Positions 16,280 through 19,047 of a DNA stretch of 19,047 nt are shown here, piece by piece. Position 1 is the stretch's first letter. Each line of letters begins with the position of its first letter. The position numbers and the translations under genes were made by a program. The notes under the pieces are model-generated. The model ran no database searches and was not told the origin of the DNA. It saw only the letters and a program-made list of their open reading frames with translations. The DNA comes from Thermoplasmata archaeon (lineage in GTDB: Archaea; Thermoplasmatota; Thermoplasmata; GCA-020350865): positions 3,885,657 through 3,904,703 of the forward strand of contig CP070672.1 of assembly GCA_020351895.1 (NCBI GenBank), in the 5' to 3' direction.

Positions 16280-16663
16280 TTATTGTTCCTCGACCTGGCA
16301 TTCCCCACAACCCTGTGGAACATCCAAATCAACATTTATCTGAATGGATCCCTCAAGGGTGGAATGGATGATCTCGATCTCGTTTCCTACATCGCTTCTT
16401 CCAGGATGCTTTCTTGTTACCCTGTCATCTCCCTGCTGAAACTCGATTATCTCGGTTTCTTGATGCATCCCTTCTACTTTGATGAAGTTATCTTCGATTT
16501 CAAATTCAACAGGGATTATAGGTAGAACAGGTGCTTCGTTTTGGGGGTCACTAGCACCGGTTTCAATCACTTCAGCTTCTTCAGCAGACACTGAAAATGG
16601 TATTGTGGTAATCAAAACCATAAAGGCTAAAATTACCAAATATTTCATTATTCTTGACTTCAT
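16280..16663 (-). CDS. Small exported protein resembling contractile-phage tail-tube proteins
   Basis: A 127-residue protein with a clear signal peptide (about 1-27, ending VSA). After a Glu/Pro-rich linker, residues ~52-98 read like the N-terminal half of T4 gp19-type tail-tube proteins: an F-x-x-E-x strand, then V-E-G-M (63-66), ETEIIEF (69-75), GDD (78-80) and RKHPGR (84-89), matching the family pattern EGL-x-x-E-x-E-V-I-E-Y-x-x-G-x-D followed by R-K-x-P-G. The C-terminal half of the usual 140-150 residue family is absent; instead the protein ends with a short beta-like segment and a CGEC motif (119-122). The start is fixed by aggaggc (16671-16677). It is convergent with the ferritin gene, 9 bp from its TGA. 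No sheath, baseplate or ATPase gene is nearby, so an export-adapted relative is inferred. The similarity is by motif reading only. Confidence 0.7.
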   Translation of the reverse strand: MKSRIMKYLVILAFMVLITTIPFSVSAEEAEVIETGASDPQNEAPVLPIIPVEFEIEDNFIKVEGMHQETEIIEFQQGDDRVTRKHPGRSDVGNEIEIIHSTLEGSIQINVDLDVPQGCGECQVEEQ

Positions 16664-16736
16664 ATTTATCGCCTCCTAAATCTATTCAATTATTCAGTTT
16701 CTTAATCTGATGTTGTTCGGTAATGAATAAATAAAG

Positions 16737-16760
16737 AAAATGAGGATCAATCCCCATTTT
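16737..16760. terminator. Terminator-like hairpin downstream of the second barrel-like gene
   Basis: Arms 16737-16747 and 16750-16760 pair at 10 of 11 positions (one A-C mismatch) with a 2-nt loop, ending in T-runs on both strands. It lies about 105 nt beyond the stop of the minus-strand gene at 16866-17174 and upstream of the next minus-strand gene, fitting a terminator that separates them. Confidence 0.5.
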
Positions 16761-16865
16761 CATAATTCTCTACTTTCCTCCCTTTTTCCCTTATTAGAGG
16801 AATATGTATGCCTCAATATCTAGGACGATAACCTCCATTAGAAGAAAAGGAGCGTATTTCAATTC

Positions 16866-17174
16866 TCACTGCTTTTGCAAAAGTGGTTTCATCTTCTCAA
16901 TAACAGCAGCCATGTGCTCAACAGCCGTGGCCTTGAAATCGACCTTGTACGGGTACTGCGAGAGAAACATGGCAAGCTCTGCTGGGCCTGCTGCTTCCAA
17001 GAGTGCGTATTCCACGTGCTCGGGCAGTCCACTAACAAAGAAATGGATCTTTATGTTTAATTCCTTTGCCATCTCAGGTATCTTTTCACCAACTTCCATG
17101 GATTTTGGAGCCAATTCCGGGTTGAAACCGGGGCAGTTATCCACGGAGTGGGTTATAGTGACATGGAAAAGCAT
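16866..17174 (-). CDS. Small dimeric alpha/beta-barrel-like protein, related to the gene at 131-433
   Basis: A 102-residue soluble protein with no export signal. It aligns along its length with the 100-residue protein at the left edge: His9 and Cys14-Pro-Gly at the same positions, a central P-x-H-x-x-Y-x-x-L-E block (His53), a P-A-E-L segment, and a closing helix ending E-K-M. The shared His/Cys set may be a metal, haem or catalytic site; this is inference. A strong ribosome binding site (gggaggtga, 17181-17189) supports the start. It lies 81 bp downstream of the SnoaL-like gene on the same strand and could be co-transcribed with it. The function is unknown; stress-related monooxygenase-like folds are one possibility. 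Confidence 0.85.
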   Translation of the reverse strand: MLFHVTITHSVDNCPGFNPELAPKSMEVGEKIPEMAKELNIKIHFFVSGLPEHVEYALLEAAGPAELAMFLSQYPYKVDFKATAVEHMAAVIEKMKPLLQKQ

Positions 17175-17255
17175 CTACTTTCACCTCCCTTTTACTGCTC
17201 TTTTTGCCAAGAGTTGAGCTATGACAATCTCTTTTTATTTTACCAATTTTAATGA

Positions 17256-17690
17256 TCATTGAGGGGGAGGGGGTGGTGGTACAATACCCAACTGCTGCAT
17301 GACATCCAACATGTCCACGAGTCCCCAGCGTTCCACGATCTTACCTTCTTCGATGCGAACGATATCTATGACCTCTGCGGTCACTTTTTTTCCCGTGGGG
17401 GGAATACCCATAAATTCACCTTTGTGGATTCCCTGCATCGTGGCACGACTCACGACTTTTCCTTCATCTGCGATCTGGTCTTTTATTGTTACGTCTATAT
17501 CGGGAAAGGCACTATGGACCATAGACCATCCCTTTTTGGAGCCTTCAAGGCCCTGGGGTAATCCGGGTGCCATGGGATTGTGATCCACGGCATCCATTGC
17601 GACCAATTCATCTGCTGCTTTTAGATTTTTCTTTTTCCAAATCTCTTCAAACAATCTATTTATTATTGCTTTGTTTTCTTCTGCTGACAT
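17256..17690 (-). CDS. SnoaL-like (NTF2-fold) ester cyclase family protein
   Basis: A 144-residue cytosolic protein. The start at 17690 is preferred over the longer frame to 17741 because aggaga sits 8 nt upstream and the protein then begins at the usual family position (MSAEENKAI). Family motifs include DHNP (36-39), GLPQG (43-47), AFPD (61-64), GEFMGIPPTGK (91-101), IDIVR (108-112) and WG (122-123). SnoaL-like proteins form a cone-shaped NTF2 fold and include polyketide cyclases and many uncharacterised isomerase- or lyase-like members. No polyketide genes are nearby, so a substrate cannot be named. The C-terminus ends in six prolines and Gln, a common ending in this family. It is probably the first gene of a two-gene unit with the barrel-like protein downstream. 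Confidence 0.88.
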   Translation of the reverse strand: MSAEENKAIINRLFEEIWKKKNLKAADELVAMDAVDHNPMAPGLPQGLEGSKKGWSMVHSAFPDIDVTIKDQIADEGKVVSRATMQGIHKGEFMGIPPTGKKVTAEVIDIVRIEEGKIVERWGLVDMLDVMQQLGIVPPPPPPQ

Positions 17691-17812
17691 ATTTATCGTC
17701 TCCTGTTTTTGTCTATTTCTTTTAAAATCCTCATCATCCAAAACTTAGGCCGCAGGATTTTGGTTTAGCTAAATAAAGATTATCCCGTTCTGTAGACTAA
17801 GTTGCCCTTAAT

Positions 17813-17838
17813 GTATAATATGTCGATGTATATTATAC
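17813..17838. promoter_or_regulatory. Perfect 9-bp inverted repeat in the divergent intergenic region
   Basis: gtataatat (17813-17821) and atattatac (17830-17838) are perfect reverse complements with an 8-nt spacer (gtcgatgt). The arms contain TATA-like sequence. The symmetric form and upstream location, between divergent genes, suit binding by a dimeric regulator. No matching regulator gene is in the window. Confidence 0.4.
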
Positions 17839-17936
17839 TTAATTCTATTAAAATGCATAATAACAACCTCATAATTTGAAGTTTAATTGAACGTACACGC
17901 AATCTTAAAAAGAGCTGGGCAAACGTTAATGCAATG

Positions 17937-18000
17937 TCTATAAAATACACATATTTTACCTTCGAAGAATGGTGATCAGAGGGCTACTCACCTCTTTTTT
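17937..18000 (+). promoter_or_regulatory. TATA element followed directly by a terminator-like hairpin
   Basis: tctataaaata (17937-17947) is a good archaeal TATA element; transcription would begin near 17970. There, ggtga (17971-17975) can pair with tcacc (17988-17992), or agagg with cctct, and six T residues follow (17995-18000). This could be a very short RNA, an attenuator in the leader of the gene at 18243, or a chance arrangement. Confidence 0.3.
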
Positions 18001-18035
18001 CCAATATTATACAATAGTCCAAAGAGCGAATGGAA

Positions 18036-18056
18036 GGGAACATTTCTTATGTTCCC
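18036..18056. repeat. Perfect 7-bp inverted repeat upstream of the last gene
   Basis: gggaaca (18036-18042) and tgttccc (18050-18056) are perfect complements around a 7-nt loop. No T-run follows on either strand, so it looks more like an operator or RNA hairpin than a terminator. The rest of the 17742-18242 gap is AT-rich sequence with no gene that I can support. Confidence 0.4.
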
Positions 18057-18174
18057 AATCCTCAAGAGTTTGAATAAGGTATAAATCAAGTAGCTAAAAA
18101 AAATTCTTCAACACAAATCTGAATATAACCTTGAATTTGTAAAGGATTTGTAAATCATTTTCAATAGATTTTGA

Positions 18175-18189
18175 AATTTAAATATATAT
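18175..18189 (+). promoter_or_regulatory. TATA element of the last gene
   Basis: atttaaatatatatg lies 54-68 bp before the ATG at 18243, giving a leader of about 30 nt that includes gagga (18231-18235) as the ribosome binding site. Confidence 0.55.
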
Positions 18190-18242
18190 GGACATGGCAT
18201 TACGGATTTTGAAGGAAAAAGTGAAGATAAGAGGAAGATAAA

Positions 18243-19047
18243 ATGGAGAGCAACCCCTTACCACCGGGCTATCATAATCTTATGTCCTTCAGTCTTATGG
18301 ATGGTCTCCTCGGTCGCCGCTCCCGTCGGTTCTTCATGGGAGCGGAGATTCCGGATGGTGTTTTCAAATACAAGTCAAAACACGAGCCATTGCCACTAAC
18401 TGAATTGGAAAAGATGCTTGTGGTTTCCGCCTGCGGGGGGAATACATCATGGCATCATATGATATATCGAGGCGCTAGGTATGCACCGCATCTTTCCAAT
18501 TACGCAGGGGCGGCAGGGGGGAGGGTATTTCCTTCTGCCGCCGGATTTCAGACGAGCTTGACTTTCTTCACAGATGATGATGGTGTGTATGTTTTAGAGA
18601 TGAGGAATGCCCCAGCGTTTTCAGAGAGAGGAGAAGATGGATCCCTTGGTTTTGAAGATTTTGTGGACAATGTCAGATCCCGAGTTCGAAAGCTCCAGGA
18701 TACTCGCCTTAAAATTCCCTCCGAACTTCCAATAACAGAGGCTCACAACACATGGGTGTTCAACAAGCCCTCAATATTGGTTGTGATCCCGGTAGGTGAT
18801 CTTTCTCAGCATGTTCTTCTTGCTTTATGCTACATGCTGCAAAATGGACTTGTTCTATACGATGATATAAACAAAACTGCAATTCCAGGAATCGAGGATT
18901 TCAAAGACATTGTGGATGTGGAAAACGTCTGGCCAATGACGTTTGTCGAGCAGTGGTCTCTTTCGGAACTAACAGTGGAGCTCGGGGCAAGCTGCTATAC
19001 CGGCACCCTGATGTTACAGGCCATGGGACTGGGAGGATGGATGCTAA
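18243..19047 (+). CDS. Nitroreductase-like protein, 3' end beyond the window
   Basis: An open frame of 268 complete codons begins at ATG 18243 (MESNPLPPGYHN) and runs off the window without a stop. gagga (18231-18235) gives about 7 nt spacing, and a TATA element at 18175-18189 supports expression. No signal peptide is seen. An early R-R-S-R-R-F-F motif (residues 25-31), P-L-x-E-L-E-K-M-L (51-59), and a late helix ending TLMLQAMGLGGWM resemble the flavin-binding nitroreductase fold, in which an RRS-x-R-x-F motif contacts FMN phosphate and a late GLG loop follows the last long helix. If so, it would be a flavin-dependent oxidoreductase of a large, atypical subfamily. The family assignment is tentative; that the frame is a real gene is much surer. 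Confidence 0.75.
   Translation, partial: MESNPLPPGYHNLMSFSLMDGLLGRRSRRFFMGAEIPDGVFKYKSKHEPLPLTELEKMLVVSACGGNTSWHHMIYRGARYAPHLSNYAGAAGGRVFPSAAGFQTSLTFFTDDDGVYVLEMRNAPAFSERGEDGSLGFEDFVDNVRSRVRKLQDTRLKIPSELPITEAHNTWVFNKPSILVVIPVGDLSQHVLLALCYMLQNGLVLYDDINKTAIPGIEDFKDIVDVENVWPMTFVEQWSLSELTVELGASCYTGTLMLQAMGLGGWML

Noticed and set aside
17691..17741. N-terminal extension of the SnoaL-like protein
   Set aside because: The extra 17 residues are unlike the family, and the aggaga site lies inside them at the right distance from the later ATG.

Overview
The window looks like a stretch of an archaeal chromosome, most likely from a Thermoplasmatota-type euryarchaeon. This is inferred from the sequence, not from any database search. 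AT-rich TATA elements lie about 25-35 bp ahead of expected transcription starts, and strong GGAGG-type ribosome binding sites precede most genes. The very large secreted proteins built from FG-GAP, NosD, Big_5, PKD and thrombospondin-3 modules, with a single C-terminal membrane helix and a short acidic cytoplasmic tail, are typical of that group. I see no tRNA, rRNA, CRISPR array, transposase or integrase.

Layout. Left edge (1-2177): a small alpha/beta-barrel-like protein (131-433), then a soluble SH3b plus ComEC-type metallo-beta-lactamase protein (846-2177). Centre (2257-15320): four huge exported proteins. On the minus strand are a seven-blade FG-GAP/Ig protein with a membrane anchor (2257-5346) and a protein with seven repeats of exactly 55 residues plus an FN3 domain (5482-7542). 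On the plus strand is a right-handed beta-helix (NosD-like)/Ig/PKD/TSP3 protein with a membrane anchor (7696-11763). On the minus strand again is a protein made of YadA-type 14-residue head repeats and phage-fibre-like modules, with no recognisable anchor (12054-15320). Right edge (15779-19047): a bacterioferritin-family gene interrupted by one in-frame TAG; a small exported protein resembling the N-terminal half of contractile-phage tail-tube proteins; a second small barrel-like protein related to the first gene; a SnoaL-like protein; and, after about 550 noncoding bases, the start of a nitroreductase-like gene that runs off the window.

The central 13 kb reads as a cell-surface locus. Two of its proteins carry a membrane helix and cytoplasmic tail; the other two are secreted without an obvious anchor and could be ligands or matrix partners. 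The right-hand genes are a mixed set of small iron- or stress-like proteins with separate promoters. The observations most worth following are the TAG in the ferritin gene, which replaces the residue equivalent to Tyr114 of E. coli Bfr without disturbing the frame or the ferroxidase ligands downstream; the exported tail-tube-like domain; and the bacterial-adhesin-like head repeats in a probable archaeon.
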